From NCBI RefSeq assembly GCF_000830885.1, contig NZ_CP006951.1, positions 496,001-560,000 on the forward strand: 64,000 bases of DNA, read 5' to 3'. The translations under genes and the position numbers were made by a program. The DNA is from Dehalococcoides mccartyi CG5. GTDB lineage: Bacteria > Chloroflexota > Dehalococcoidia > Dehalococcoidales > Dehalococcoidaceae. The notes below the pieces were generated by a model. The model did no database searches. It was not told the origin of the DNA and saw only the letters and a list, made by a program, of their open reading frames with translations. Positions 53,465 to 63,522 of the stretch are shown here, piece after piece (within the stretch, counting starts at the first letter, position 1; every line of letters begins with the position of its first letter).

Positions 53465-54021
53465 ACGTAGAAAAAGACAGCCCGTAGAATCCAAATCTAG
53501 GGCCTTTTATGGGGCAAGCAATGCAATCCTTTAGTATATTGTACCCTTTGTTACCCCTTAATTAATTAAAATCATCAAACATGACTAGATTGTAGGTCAT
53601 GTTTGTTTAAGCGGGATTTAGGATAGGGGGCTAAGGGTTTTATCACAGCATATACATTTATCTAATTGGTCGCATATATTTTGTTGATAAAAGTCTAAAA
53701 TATATTACACTCTTATAAATCAAAATTACCCGTGATTGTAGTAGCCATAGTACCAGTCATTTATTAAGCTTTATAGTGGTTCGCACTATATATGTTATGT
53801 AATATGTACGAATAAAATATGGACTTAACATAATAATGGGGTAAAAAATATATTACAGATATTTAATAAATAGTTGGATTTGCCGCAGTTGCGGTTTGGG
53901 ATTTATGCATGCCCGAAAATGTTTTAATTTAAAATTTGGGGGCTTTGGGCTGGCTATTCCAACGAAGCTATTGAAATAACCCCCTACTGATATTGGCTGA
54001 TTGTCGAAACGATATATCAAA
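53465..54021. other. AT-rich gene-free stretch with several inverted repeats
   Basis: No supported gene in about 560 bases. Inverted repeats: CAAACATGAC (53576-53585) / GTCATGTTTG (53596-53605), probably the hflX-operon terminator; TTTTATCA (53638-53645) / TGATAAAA (53685-53692); TATAGTG (53772-53778) / CACTATA (53784-53790). Base composition is clearly richer in A and T than the flanking genes. Confidence 0.5.
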
Positions 54022-54068
54022 AGGGGGTTCACGCCGTGAAATCTTTGAACTCCTTACGTGAACCCCCT
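54022..54068 (-). terminator. Terminator of the pgk-dapL operon
   Basis: Perfect 12-bp repeat AGGGGGTTCACG (54022-54033) / CGTGAACCCCCT (54057-54068) with a 23-base loop; on the minus strand it is followed by TTTTGAT and lies 23 bases after the dapL stop. Confidence 0.7.
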
Positions 54069-54091
54069 AAAACTAGCTAAAGAAGACTTGT

Positions 54092-55258
54092 CTAAGACGA
54101 TTTTTTATAGCCAGCCAGTTTGGCAATACCCTTTTCAATCTGTTCATCAGGTACGGTCAGCGATAACCTTATATAGCCTTCGCCGGCAGTCCCATAGCCT
54201 GTACCGGGGGTGACGACTACGCCGGTTTTATCCAGCAGTTCTGTAGCAAAGCTGGCTGAGGTATAGCTTTCAGGTACAGGTGCCCAGATGTATAAACTGG
54301 CTTTGGGGGCTGTAACCTCCATACCTATATTGCGTAGTGATTCTACCAAGCGGTCACGACGGCGCTGATATATGGCACAATTCTGGTTTATAATTTCTTG
54401 TGAACCGTTCAAAGCCGCAATAGCCATCAGCTGGATAGCTTGAGGTATGCCTGAATCAAGGTTGGATTTGAAACGTCTCAAGGCATCTATCATTTTGGCA
54501 TTACCAACGGCCATGCCTATCCGCCAGCCAGTCATATTATAACTCTTGGAGAGGGAATGAAACTCAATCCCTACATCTTTGGCACCGTCAGCCTCAAGGA
54601 AACTGACAGGTTTGTAGCCGTCAAAAGCTATTTCAGAGTAAGGTCCGTCATGGCAAACTGCCAAGTTGTGTTTGGCGGCAAAATTAGCTACTTCTTGAAA
54701 AAAACTTAGGCCAGCTACGGCGCCGGTCGGATTGTTGGGATAGTTTATCCAGAGAACTTTGGCCTTTGAAAGGATATTTTGCGGTATGGCTTCCAGGTTA
54801 GGCAGGAAGTTATTCCCCTTGTTTAGCGGCAGGTTAAATACCTCTGCGCCTGCCAGTTGACTGCTGATGGCATAAACCGGATAGGCAGGGTTTGGCACCA
54901 GCGCAATATCCCCGGGGTCAAGGAAACACCAGGCGGCGTGCCCTATACCCTCTTTAGAACCTATCAAGGGTAAAACCTCGGTGTCCGGGTTTAGTTTTAC
55001 TCCGAAACGTTTTTGATACCATTCCGCCATAGCTTTACGTAGTACTGGCAGCCCCTCGGTTTCAGGGTAACGGTGGTTAGATGGATCTTCGGCCGCTTTG
55101 CAAAGTTCCGCCAAGATGTGTTTCGGGGTGGGTAAATCAGGATCGCCAATGGCAAAACTGATTACTTCCTCTCCTTTGGCGCGTTTTTCAGCTATCTTTT
55201 TGCTTATCTGGACAAAAAGATACGGCGGCAGATTCTCAATCCGTTTAGATAATTTCAT
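54092..55258 (-). CDS. dapL: LL-diaminopimelate aminotransferase-like PLP enzyme
   Basis: A 388-residue class I aminotransferase. FAIGDPDLPTPKHIL near residue 36, WINYPNNPTGAVA, and the PLP lysine in SLSKSYNMTGWRIG near residue 234 are clear. Overlapping dapF by 14 bases points to the one-step LL-DAP aminotransferase of the lysine pathway. By sequence alone an aspartate or alanine aminotransferase is possible. Lysine or meso-DAP supply fits, although this lineage lacks a normal peptidoglycan wall. Confidence 0.8.
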   Translation of the reverse strand: MKLSKRIENLPPYLFVQISKKIAEKRAKGEEVISFAIGDPDLPTPKHILAELCKAAEDPSNHRYPETEGLPVLRKAMAEWYQKRFGVKLNPDTEVLPLIGSKEGIGHAAWCFLDPGDIALVPNPAYPVYAISSQLAGAEVFNLPLNKGNNFLPNLEAIPQNILSKAKVLWINYPNNPTGAVAGLSFFQEVANFAAKHNLAVCHDGPYSEIAFDGYKPVSFLEADGAKDVGIEFHSLSKSYNMTGWRIGMAVGNAKMIDALRRFKSNLDSGIPQAIQLMAIAALNGSQEIINQNCAIYQRRRDRLVESLRNIGMEVTAPKASLYIWAPVPESYTSASFATELLDKTGVVVTPGTGYGTAGEGYIRLSLTVPDEQIEKGIAKLAGYKKSS

Positions 55259-56099
55259 CTTTCAACCATTCTCCCGTGTATATAATTTCAGCTTTTCCGG
55301 TCAGATAAACGTCATCATGACCGTCCCATTCAACTCCAAGTGTTCCGCCCGGTAACTTTATGTAAACGAATTTACCGACATATCCCAGTATCTGGGCGGC
55401 AACCGCCACTGCAGATGCACCGCTACCGCAACCCAGCGTCTCCCCTACCCCTCGTTCCCAAACCCGCACTTTTATATGCTCGGTATCAAGAATATTTGCA
55501 ACTTCAAAATTGGTACGTTTTGGGAAAGCTTTATGGATTTCCACCTGTGAGCCCACTTCACCCAGAGGGAATTCTTCAACCGGTTTGGTGCAAAAATGGA
55601 TAGCATGCGGATTACCCATAGATACCAGTGAAACAAGCACCCGTCGGTTATTTATATTTAAAGGAAAATCAGAAATAAGCTGTCCGTTATAGTGCTTTGG
55701 ATCTGGTTCGGCGGCAACAGGTATCTGGTGGGCTTCAAACATGGGTTTGCCCATGGTGGTGCGTATCCGTCCGTCTTTAAATATCTGGGCGTGCCGCATA
55801 CCCGCCAGAGTTTCAATACTCAGTTCGTCTAGGTTGCCAAGTAGTTTGTTTACAGCTATATAATGAATAAGGCAACGCAAGCCATTGCCGCAGATTTCGG
55901 CTTCAGAGCCGTCTGCGTTGAAAATGCGCATCCGGAAATCTGCTTTCTCGGAAGGCAAAATCAGCATCAGCCCGTCAGCACCGGCACCAAAGTGGCGGTG
56001 GCACATATGGAGTGCCAGTTTTGGCCAATCCTGCTCTTCACCTTGCGGGTCCAAGAGAACAAAGTCATTGCCTACGCTTTGCAATTTAGTGAATTTCAT
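55245..56099 (-). CDS. dapF: Diaminopimelate epimerase
   Basis: A 284-residue epimerase turning LL- into meso-diaminopimelate. The two catalytic cysteines are in [14 protein letters not shown] near residue 73 and [15 protein letters not shown] near residue 220, with [11 protein letters not shown] at the N terminus. ATG 56099 with GGAGAA upstream is chosen over 56126. It overlaps miaA by 14 bases. Confidence 0.95.
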   Translation of the reverse strand: MKFTKLQSVGNDFVLLDPQGEEQDWPKLALHMCHRHFGAGADGLMLILPSEKADFRMRIFNADGSEAEICGNGLRCLIHYIAVNKLLGNLDELSIETLAGMRHAQIFKDGRIRTTMGKPMFEAHQIPVAAEPDPKHYNGQLISDFPLNINNRRVLVSLVSMGNPHAIHFCTKPVEEFPLGEVGSQVEIHKAFPKRTNFEVANILDTEHIKVRVWERGVGETLGCGSGASAVAVAAQILGYVGKFVYIKLPGGTLGVEWDGHDDVYLTGKAEIIYTGEWLKDEII

Positions 56100-57072
56100 T
56101 TTTATTCTCCGTAGCCAGGAAATCACAGACTAGTTGGATAATTCCGTTACTCCTGCTTTCTTCAAGTGTTATCCAGTGTATATTAGTATCCGTCAGACGG
56201 AAATAGGTATTTTGCTGGCGGATAAGGCGGTGGGTTTCAAATTTCATCTGTTCCACTGCCTCCGTCAGGCTGATACCGCCCTCAATGTATTTGGCTATCT
56301 GGCGGTAGCCTATGCCTGACATAGATGGCAAACTGGCTTTATAGCCTTTTTCCAGCAGAGAGCGAACTTCCGCCTCCAGACCTTGTTCTAACATTTTTTC
56401 TACCCGCAAGTCAACGGTGCGGTAAAGTTCTTCACGGGGTATATGTATACCTATCTTAAATACCCTGTACGGCGGTGGATTTTTGATAAGGAGTCCAGAA
56501 AATTTTCCTCCGGTTTTGTGGATAACCTCCAGTGCCCGTACAACCCGGCGGATATTGCGGGGGTCTATCTGGGTAGCAGCCTGCGGGTCCTTTTTTTCTA
56601 GTTCTGTAAAAATGACATCTCCCCCTTCTTTTTCCGCTTTTTCGAATAGAGCGGCACGAAAGGTTTCATCAGGGGCTACCGGGGGAATACTCCAACCCTC
56701 AAGCACGGCTTTCAGGTATTGCCCGCTCCCACCTACCAATACAGGTAAACGGTTTTGGGTATGGAGACTATCTATAGCCTGATAAGCAAGTGTCTGATAT
56801 TCTGCCAGACTGAAAGGCTGGTCAGGTTGAATAAAACTGTAAAGATAGTGAGGTATTTCTAACATTTCTGACAGGGTGGGTTTGGCGGTGGCAATATCCA
56901 TCCGGGAATATATCTGGCGGCTATCCGCATTTATTATGCCGGCAGGGATAACTTTTGCTAAATTTATAGCCAGAGCGCTTTTACCTGAGCCGGTGTTGCC
57001 CAGAATGACCAGTAAAGGCGACAGGGGCAAATTTGAGGCGTTTGCACCGGTGGTGCTATCAATTATACTCAT
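56086..57072 (-). CDS. miaA: tRNA dimethylallyltransferase
   Basis: A 328-residue enzyme that prenylates A37 of tRNAs reading UNN codons. The P-loop is [18 protein letters not shown] near residue 23, followed by [19 protein letters not shown] and [16 protein letters not shown]. The residues RQQNTYFR near the C terminus belong to the tRNA-binding part. AGGGAG precedes ATG 57072. Confidence 0.95.
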   Translation of the reverse strand: MSIIDSTTGANASNLPLSPLLVILGNTGSGKSALAINLAKVIPAGIINADSRQIYSRMDIATAKPTLSEMLEIPHYLYSFIQPDQPFSLAEYQTLAYQAIDSLHTQNRLPVLVGGSGQYLKAVLEGWSIPPVAPDETFRAALFEKAEKEGGDVIFTELEKKDPQAATQIDPRNIRRVVRALEVIHKTGGKFSGLLIKNPPPYRVFKIGIHIPREELYRTVDLRVEKMLEQGLEAEVRSLLEKGYKASLPSMSGIGYRQIAKYIEGGISLTEAVEQMKFETHRLIRQQNTYFRLTDTNIHWITLEESRSNGIIQLVCDFLATENKNEIH

Positions 57073-57133
57073 TGGTCTCCCTGTATGGCTTAAAAAGGGT
57101 TTAGGAACGCTGAAGAATTTGCTGAGTTTCTTT

Positions 57134-57895
57134 TTAGTGCTTATTTTGAATAACGGCGGCTTGGCGGCAAATGCTTACAAAAGATTCAGCCTTTAGGGAA
57201 GCGCCACCCACCAAAGCCCCGTCAATATTCGTCTGAGAAAGAATTTCGGTAATATTTTTTTCATTTACACTGCCGCCATATAGTATAGGAGAAGTTTGGG
57301 CTGCGGCATTACCAAGAGTATCACCAAGCACCCGGCGGATATAACCAATGGAAGAGTTGGCTTCTGAAGCGGTAGCGGCCTTGCCGGTGCCGATTGCCCA
57401 GATGGGTTCGTAGGCTATTATGATACAGCTGAGGTTAAGCCCTTCCAGAGCCTCTTTTAGCTGGGTTTCCAATACTTGGCGGGTTTGGCCGTTTTCATTC
57501 TCTTCAGGCTTTTCGCCCACGCATACTATCGGGAGTAGGCCAGCCTGAAGAGCGGCCTTTATCTTTTGGTTGACCACCTGTCCTGTTTCACCGAAATATG
57601 CCCGTCTTTCAGAGTGGCCTATAATAACGTATTGGCAGAGTTCTTCCAGCATCAGAGGGGATATCTCACCTGTATAAGCCCCTTTTTCCTGATAGAAAAG
57701 GTTTTGAGCACCTAGTTTGATGCTGCTATTTTCCAGCATGGTTTTTATGGGATACAGCGATATAAAGGGCGGGCAGATTATTTTCTCAATGCCTTCTATC
57801 CGCTCAAGTTCGCATTTCATGCTCTGAACAAGTGTACAAGCTTCGGAAAGAGTGGTATTCATTTTCCAGTTTCCAGCAATAATAATTTGCCTCAT
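57134..57895 (-). CDS. tpiA: Triosephosphate isomerase
   Basis: A 253-residue TIM-barrel enzyme. GNWKMN at residues 7-12 holds the catalytic Lys, [13 protein letters not shown] the His near residue 92, and [17 protein letters not shown] the Glu near residue 163. It lies between apgM and miaA in a sugar-phosphate block. Confidence 0.96.
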   Translation of the reverse strand: MRQIIIAGNWKMNTTLSEACTLVQSMKCELERIEGIEKIICPPFISLYPIKTMLENSSIKLGAQNLFYQEKGAYTGEISPLMLEELCQYVIIGHSERRAYFGETGQVVNQKIKAALQAGLLPIVCVGEKPEENENGQTRQVLETQLKEALEGLNLSCIIIAYEPIWAIGTGKAATASEANSSIGYIRRVLGDTLGNAAAQTSPILYGGSVNEKNITEILSQTNIDGALVGGASLKAESFVSICRQAAVIQNKH

Positions 57896-57906
57896 AAAGC
57901 TTGCTC

Positions 57907-59112
57907 CTAGGCTCCGAATTTGCCAAGTTTAAGGGCATTAGCCATGGCTAGCGGCATAATATCACTGGCTGGTATATGCCCTAGTCCGCCCTGCAGGCAG
58001 TCTGTTTCCGAAAACCGGCAGACCTTGTCCGGACGGCAATATTTCGAATAAATAAGCACCGGTACTTCATGCCAGCTGTGACCCTGAATAACAGCCGGGG
58101 TGGAATGGTCACCGCTTATGGCTACCACATCCGGTTTTAAACTCAATATTTCAGGTAGTATCTGGTCCAGTTCTTCCAGTGCCTTGACCTTGCGTTCAAA
58201 GTCACCGTCTTCACCGGCGGCATCTGTGGCTTTGACGTGAAGAAAGAAAAAGTCGTATTTTTCAAAGTTAGCCTTATAAGTGGCTATTTCATCACTTAGC
58301 ATTGAACCGGTAGGCAATACGTCCATGCCTACCACTTTTGAAAGTCCCCGGTACATGGGGTAACTGGCAATCGCGGCCGTCTTAAGTTTATAAATTTCGT
58401 TCATAGTGGCAAAGCAGGGTTTTTCTGAAAATCCCCGCAGCAGTATCATGTTGGCCGGGGCATGGTCTTTAAGGGTTTTAGCTGCAAATTGCAAAAACCG
58501 GTTTGCTACTTTTGCCATAAGCCGGGCATTTTCAGCTAAGGGTTTAACCTCTTCGGGAACAGCTCCAAGTTTTTGGGGGTCTGAATCAGTAACCTTTTCA
58601 GATAAACCGCTACCCCTGAATATAACTACCAGACGGTGGTCTTTTACCGGTTTTACAATTACCCTGATACCATCAAACTCCTGTCCGTCCAGAAGGGTAC
58701 AAAGTTTGGCACTGACTAAGCTTGAAACCCGGCCAGCTCGGCGGTCACAAATAAGCCCCTGCTTATCTACTGTACAGAAGTTGCCCCTAGTGGCCACATC
58801 TCCCGGTTTTAGGTCAAAATCTATTCCCAATGCTTCCAATACCCCACGCCCTATTAGGCAGTCAACCGGGTCATAACCGAACAGTCCCAGATGGCCGGGG
58901 GCACTACCGGGGGTTATACCGGCCGCAACCGGACTCGCCATACCGCAGATGCTTTTGCGGGCTAATTCATCCAGATTGGGGGTACGGGCGGTCTCAAGTT
59001 CGGTCTGCCCGCTTTCGGGGTGTGGCAAACCGCCCAATCCGTCTATTACTAGAAGTACAATCTTGCTGGGAGTAGTTTGTGAAAGCTGGCTGACAAGATT
59101 TAATTTATTCAT
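57907..59112 (-). CDS. apgM: 2,3-bisphosphoglycerate-independent phosphoglycerate mutase (archaeal ApgM type)
   Basis: A 401-residue alkaline-phosphatase-superfamily mutase interconverting 2- and 3-phosphoglycerate. IVLLVIDGLGGLPHP near residue 20 and ITPGSAPGHLGLFGYDP near residue 70 (nucleophilic Ser) identify the archaeal-type family, and FFLHVKATDAAGEDGD and AISGDHSTPAVIQGHSW give further metal ligands. ATG 59112 overlaps the pgk end by 8 bases; TTG 59124 is an alternative. Confidence 0.93.
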   Translation of the reverse strand: MNKLNLVSQLSQTTPSKIVLLVIDGLGGLPHPESGQTELETARTPNLDELARKSICGMASPVAAGITPGSAPGHLGLFGYDPVDCLIGRGVLEALGIDFDLKPGDVATRGNFCTVDKQGLICDRRAGRVSSLVSAKLCTLLDGQEFDGIRVIVKPVKDHRLVVIFRGSGLSEKVTDSDPQKLGAVPEEVKPLAENARLMAKVANRFLQFAAKTLKDHAPANMILLRGFSEKPCFATMNEIYKLKTAAIASYPMYRGLSKVVGMDVLPTGSMLSDEIATYKANFEKYDFFFLHVKATDAAGEDGDFERKVKALEELDQILPEILSLKPDVVAISGDHSTPAVIQGHSWHEVPVLIYSKYCRPDKVCRFSETDCLQGGLGHIPASDIMPLAMANALKLGKFGA

Positions 59113-60298
59113 TTTTCTTTGCAAGCACCTCTACGCCAGGTAATTTCTCACCGCTGAGAAACTTGAGTGAAGCTCCGCCACCGGTGGAGACGAAGCTCAT
59201 CTTGCTGGCAATATTCAGTTCAGTTACAATCTCGGCGGTAGAACCTCCGCCGATAATGGTAGTGGCATGAAGACGGGTCATAGTATTTACCATTGCCCGT
59301 GTACCCTCTGAAAATTGGGGTATTTCATAAATGCCCATAGGACCGTTCCAGAAGACTGTCTTGCATTTCTCAAGATGCTTGGTAAAATGGGTAATCGTAA
59401 GAAGACCAATATCTACAATCTTGGCTGTGTGAGGTATATTTTCAACACTCACATTTTCTGCTCTGGCCTCAGGGCCTATTTTATCAAATGTAACCAGCAC
59501 GTCATCCGGCAAAATAATTTTAACATTTTTTGACTTTGCTTTGTCCATAAGCATTTTGGCGGTATCCAGACTATCATCAATAAGCGAATCACCTATCTCA
59601 AGTCCCTGAGCCTTTAGGAAAGTGGCTGCCATGCCTCCGCCAATAAGAATGGTATCCACCTTATCCATTACGTTTTCCAGCATGCCTACCTTGTCACTTA
59701 CCTTGGCACCGCCCAGCAATATCATAAACGGTCTGGGAGGATGTTCAAGTACTTTCCCCAGAGCATTAAGTTCTTTTTCAAGGAGCAAGCCTGCCACAGC
59801 CGGCAGGTATTTGGCAACCCCTACAATAGATGCATGTTTGCGGTGGGCAGTACCAAAAGCATCATCTATATATATATCAGCCAGATCTGCCAGTTTTTTA
59901 GCAAATATAGGGTCATTGGCTTCTTCCTCAGGGTGGAAACGCAGATTTTCCAGCAATAGAACCTGGCTGTCTTCCAGCGCATCTACCTTGGCTGCTACCT
60001 CATCTCCGATGCAATCAGAGACTGTAAATACTTCCTGTCTGAGTATTTCAGATAGGCGTTTCGCCACCGGGGCAAGGCGCATGCTTTCAACTATCATACC
60101 ATCCGGCCTTCCCAAGTGGCTGCATAAAATAACTTTGGCCTGGTGGTCCAGCAGATAATCAATGGTAGGAATTGCCGCCCGTATGCGGCTATCATCATTG
60201 ATAGTACCGGTTTCTTCATTTATGGGGACGTTAAAGTCCACTCTCACCAGAGCTTTTTTACCAGAGAAATTTAAATCTCTGATTGTTAAGTTTTCCAT
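59105..60298 (-). CDS. pgk: Phosphoglycerate kinase
   Basis: A 397-residue kinase. KKALVRVDFNVPINEE near residue 13, LCSHLGRPDG near residue 57, GGAKVSDKVGMLEN and the nucleotide-binding TIIGGGSTAEIVTEL near the C terminus are all typical. ATG 60298 with AGGAGC upstream is chosen over the longer frame from 60340. First gene of the pgk-apgM-tpiA run, which in this organism probably works in the gluconeogenic direction. Confidence 0.96.
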   Translation of the reverse strand: MENLTIRDLNFSGKKALVRVDFNVPINEETGTINDDSRIRAAIPTIDYLLDHQAKVILCSHLGRPDGMIVESMRLAPVAKRLSEILRQEVFTVSDCIGDEVAAKVDALEDSQVLLLENLRFHPEEEANDPIFAKKLADLADIYIDDAFGTAHRKHASIVGVAKYLPAVAGLLLEKELNALGKVLEHPPRPFMILLGGAKVSDKVGMLENVMDKVDTILIGGGMAATFLKAQGLEIGDSLIDDSLDTAKMLMDKAKSKNVKIILPDDVLVTFDKIGPEARAENVSVENIPHTAKIVDIGLLTITHFTKHLEKCKTVFWNGPMGIYEIPQFSEGTRAMVNTMTRLHATTIIGGGSTAEIVTELNIASKMSFVSTGGGASLKFLSGEKLPGVEVLAKKNE

Positions 60299-60396
60299 GA
60301 ACGCTCCTGAAAAGGTCTTATTATTCATAACCGACACCAACCTTCCTAAGGTGGTTTCGGGTTATAGCGGTTAATAATTTTCAGTAGTTGGTTTCC

Positions 60397-62298
60397 CTAT
60401 GGGCAAATTATTTGAGGGTGTTTCATTTCATTGGGATTGCCTACCAGAGATAATACTCTTTGGGCTATACCTTTTCCGTCTAATCCGTATTTGGCACGAA
60501 GCAGGCTTTGGTTACCATGTTCAACAAATTTATCCGGTATGCCAATATTGGCAATCTTGATTTTATTCACCAATCCGGCTTCTGCAAGGAGAGTGTTTAT
60601 TCGGCTCCCCAAGCCTCCGGAGATTACGTTTTCCTCAACTGTAACGAGGTACTTATGGCTTTGGGCTATTTTTAAAACAAGTTCGCTGTCCAGTGGGCTG
60701 ATATAGCGGTTATTTACTAAAGTGGGTTTAATACCGCTTTCGGTCAGTATTTCCAGGGCGTCTTTGGCAAAAGCTACGCTTTTACCGGTGGCTAAAATAG
60801 CTACGTCACTGCCATTGACCAGGATTTCATTTTGACCTATTGGTATATTATGTAAACTACTTTCTATTTCAGCCCCTTCGCCAAATCCTCTGGGATAGCG
60901 AAGAGCAAAAGGTTTACCCGAATTGACAGCGGTATATATCAGATGTTGCAGGTCATTTTCATCAGATGGTGCGGATACAACCATATCAGGTATCAAAGAC
61001 ATGAAGGATAGGTCAAAAATACCCTGATGGGTTTTACCGTCATCTCCTACAATGCCGCCCCTATCAATCGCAAATACTACCGGCAGTTTTTGCAAACAGA
61101 CGTCATGGATTATCTGGTCAAAACCGCGCTGGAGGAAAGTAGAATAAATAACTACTACGGGTATATAACCCTGGGTAGCCATTCCGGCTGCAAAAGTGAC
61201 GGCATGCTGTTCGCAAATGCCCACATCAAATACCCTGTCAGGGAAAGCTGCGGCAATTTCACCCAGCCCGCAGCCATCTGTCATGGCGGCAGTTATGGCT
61301 ACTACCTGCGGGTTTTGGGACATAATTTTATGTAAAGTTTGACCGAATACCTGGCTATAGGAAAGCCCATGACTACTCTTCAACCCGCCGGATTTGGGCG
61401 AGATTCCGTGATATTTTACAGCGTCAGCTTCAGCATCATCATAGCCTTTGCCCTTTTTTGTAATCATATGGATAAGTACCGGCTTGGATTCAAAGTCTTT
61501 GGCGCGTTTAAGTGCCGCCTCAAGTTCGCGTATATTATGCCCATCCACCGGCCCCAGGTAAATAAAGCCCAATTCTTCCCAGAGACTGCCAGGTAGCATG
61601 GATTTTTCAAATTTGCGTTTAATGCTTTTAGTAAAAGCCCAAACAGCTTTGCCGAAAGGCATATTAGTTATGGTTTGCTTGGCATTCCGTTTGGCAAATT
61701 CAAAACGCGGATCAAAGCGGACATTATTTAAAAACTTGGATAAAGCCCCGGTAGAAGGAGATATGGCCATGCCGTTGTCATTAAGAATAACTATAAACTT
61801 GGTGTGTAAATGTCCGGCATTATTGATAGCCTCAAAAGACATGCCGCCGGAAATGGCTCCGTCTCCGATTACTGAAATAACGCTGTAATCTTCTTTGGCC
61901 AAATCACGGGCTACAGCCATGCCCAGTCCGGCTGAGATGGAGGTGCTGGCGTGGCCTGCCCCGAACGGGTCGTGCGGGCTTTCATCACGGCAGGTAAAAC
62001 CCGATAATCCGCCATGCTGGCGAAGCGTGGCAAATTGTTCGCGGCGGCCGGTTAAAAGCTTGTGGGCATAAGACTGATGGCCCACATCCCAGATTATTTT
62101 ATCTTTGGGGCTTTCAAAAACGCGATGCAACGCAATCGTAAGCTCAACGACGCCTAAGCTTGAGGCTAAATGTCCCCCGTTTAAAGTCACTCGGTTAACG
62201 AGCTCTTCGCGGATTTGGACAGCCAGCTCTCTTAGTTCGTCCAGAGAAAGCTTTTTCAGGTCTGAGGGACTATTTATTGTGTCTAGCAGTTTTGACAT
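60397..62298 (-). CDS. dxs: 1-deoxy-D-xylulose-5-phosphate synthase
   Basis: A 633-residue TPP enzyme for the first step of the MEP isoprenoid pathway. DVGHQSYAHKLLTGR near residue 68, VIGDGAISGGMSFEAINNAG near residue 145 (TPP site) and FDVGICEQHAVTFAAGMA near residue 355 are diagnostic. ATG 62298 matches the usual family N terminus MSKLLDTI; the frame is open to 62340. Confidence 0.95.
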   Translation of the reverse strand: MSKLLDTINSPSDLKKLSLDELRELAVQIREELVNRVTLNGGHLASSLGVVELTIALHRVFESPKDKIIWDVGHQSYAHKLLTGRREQFATLRQHGGLSGFTCRDESPHDPFGAGHASTSISAGLGMAVARDLAKEDYSVISVIGDGAISGGMSFEAINNAGHLHTKFIVILNDNGMAISPSTGALSKFLNNVRFDPRFEFAKRNAKQTITNMPFGKAVWAFTKSIKRKFEKSMLPGSLWEELGFIYLGPVDGHNIRELEAALKRAKDFESKPVLIHMITKKGKGYDDAEADAVKYHGISPKSGGLKSSHGLSYSQVFGQTLHKIMSQNPQVVAITAAMTDGCGLGEIAAAFPDRVFDVGICEQHAVTFAAGMATQGYIPVVVIYSTFLQRGFDQIIHDVCLQKLPVVFAIDRGGIVGDDGKTHQGIFDLSFMSLIPDMVVSAPSDENDLQHLIYTAVNSGKPFALRYPRGFGEGAEIESSLHNIPIGQNEILVNGSDVAILATGKSVAFAKDALEILTESGIKPTLVNNRYISPLDSELVLKIAQSHKYLVTVEENVISGGLGSRINTLLAEAGLVNKIKIANIGIPDKFVEHGNQSLLRAKYGLDGKGIAQRVLSLVGNPNEMKHPQIICP

Positions 62299-62343
62299 TT
62301 CCAAGTTGTGTAGAATAGAAATTTCCAATCCTGTATTCAAATT

Positions 62344-62372
62344 ATAGTAACAGTTGTGTTCATACTAGTCAA
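62344..62372 (-). promoter_or_regulatory. Promoter of dxs
   Basis: On the minus strand TTGACT (62372-62367), 17 bases, TACTAT (62349-62344); TATAAT at 62346-62341 overlaps with a 20-base spacing. Confidence 0.5.
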
Positions 62373-62383
62373 GCTAGAAAATG

Positions 62384-62412
62384 TTGACTATCCTAGCAGT
62401 ATTTGCTAGAGT
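62384..62412 (+). promoter_or_regulatory. Promoter of the small membrane protein gene
   Basis: TTGACT (62384-62389), 17 bases, TAGAGT (62407-62412). Confidence 0.5.
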
Positions 62413-62461
62413 TTTGGGGACAATAGGCATATAAAATGCCAAAAGAGGTTATAAAAAGGAC

Positions 62462-63013
62462 TTGTCATCAGAATTTTGGCTTGGCTTGGGGTTACCACCG
62501 GAGTTGCTGGTTTTCCTGGCAGCAGTTCTGCCTGTTTCTGAGTTACGCGGGGCTTTGCCGCTGGCTATAAATGTGCTTGGTATACCATGGTATTGGGCGT
62601 ACTTGATTGCACTGGCAGGTAATCTATTGCCAATACCAGTTATATTAGTTTTGCTGGAAAAAGTATTAAACCTGCTTGAGCGTTTCAGTTTTATGCGTGG
62701 TTTTACCCGGTGGATTTATGCTTTGGGTCAAAGAAGAAGCACTCCGGTTGAAAAGTATAAACGCATCGGGCTTATGATGTTGGTGGCTGTACCACTGCCC
62801 GTTACCGGTGCTTGGACAGGCTCATTGGTGGCAGTAGTACTGGGTCTTAACTACAAAGAGGCTTTGATTTATATCAGTCTGGGGGTGGCTATTGCAGGGG
62901 TAATAGTGACCTCTTTGTGTTTGCTGGGCTGGTTCGGAGCTATACTTGCGGGAGGAGTGCTGGGTGGTATCGGGGTTTACCGCATAATACACTCAAAAAA
63001 CCGACCTCTTTAA
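62462..63013 (+). CDS. Small multidrug export-like membrane protein
   Basis: A 183-residue membrane protein with four or five hydrophobic segments, resembling the Sm_multidrug_ex family (PF06695). SELRGALPLAINVLGIPW near residue 23 and PLPVTGAWTGSLVAVVLG near residue 115 are the family's conserved blocks. The family name does not imply proven export. The start TTG 62462 has AAAAGGA only one base upstream, so TTG 62486 may be the real start. Confidence 0.75.
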   Translation: MSSEFWLGLGLPPELLVFLAAVLPVSELRGALPLAINVLGIPWYWAYLIALAGNLLPIPVILVLLEKVLNLLERFSFMRGFTRWIYALGQRRSTPVEKYKRIGLMMLVAVPLPVTGAWTGSLVAVVLGLNYKEALIYISLGVAIAGVIVTSLCLLGWFGAILAGGVLGGIGVYRIIHSKNRPL

Positions 63014-63014
63014 C

Positions 63015-63044
63015 TTGACCTTAAAAGCTGTAAAATGGTAGCAT
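63015..63044 (+). promoter_or_regulatory. Possible promoter of tRNA-Arg (TCT)
   Basis: TTGACC (63015-63020), 18 bases, TAGCAT (63039-63044). Confidence 0.45.
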
Positions 63045-63052
63045 TTTGTCGT

Positions 63053-63129
<77 letters not shown>

Positions 63130-63236
63130 CTTGATTTTTCCTCCTGCTGCTATAAAAATATTTCCCCTGTTCCAAGCGTCATATATGTCAAATATTTAAT
63201 AGATTTGCGAATACTAAACTAATTAAGGGTGTATGA

Positions 63237-63513
63237 GAGCGCCCTTTTCATTTACACAGGTGTGGATAGTTTTAAATACGGTTGCTGGTGTATCAGCGGG
63301 TGTGGCATATTAAAACTGTCCCAAGTGACCGAAGCAATGGCGACGGAAACTGACCCAGATAACCTTAGTAAGTTCTACCAAAATACGGAGCTAGGTAATC
63401 TAAAGAGCCCTCTCTGAAGATTGTCCAGGAACTGGGTAGGTAGAAACCGAAAGGGAGCTCCAAGGTTAAAACGTCCCGAATGCATAGGCTACTTGGGGCA
63501 ACTATTTTATCAG
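63237..63513 (+). mobile_element. Probable truncated group II intron (5' domain I only)
   Basis: GAGCGCCC at 63237 resembles the GTGCGCCC 5' end of group II introns, and the next 250 bases look like a domain I: purine-rich internal loops, AAGTGACCGAAGCAATGGCG (63325-63344), ACGGAAACTGACC, ATAACC, TAGTAAGTT, and AACGTCCCGAATGCATAGG near 63470. No reverse transcriptase, no domain V and no 3' end follow before hpt, so it would be a dead fragment. It could instead be an unrelated structured RNA. The assignment rests on pattern memory only. Confidence 0.4.
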
Positions 63514-63522
63514 GGTTTAAAA

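Noticed and set aside
63130-63522. RNase P RNA, SRP RNA, tmRNA or 6S RNA
   Set aside because: The universal RNase P core GAGGAAAGTC and the SRP GGAAGG loop are not present, and there is no tmRNA tRNA-like end.
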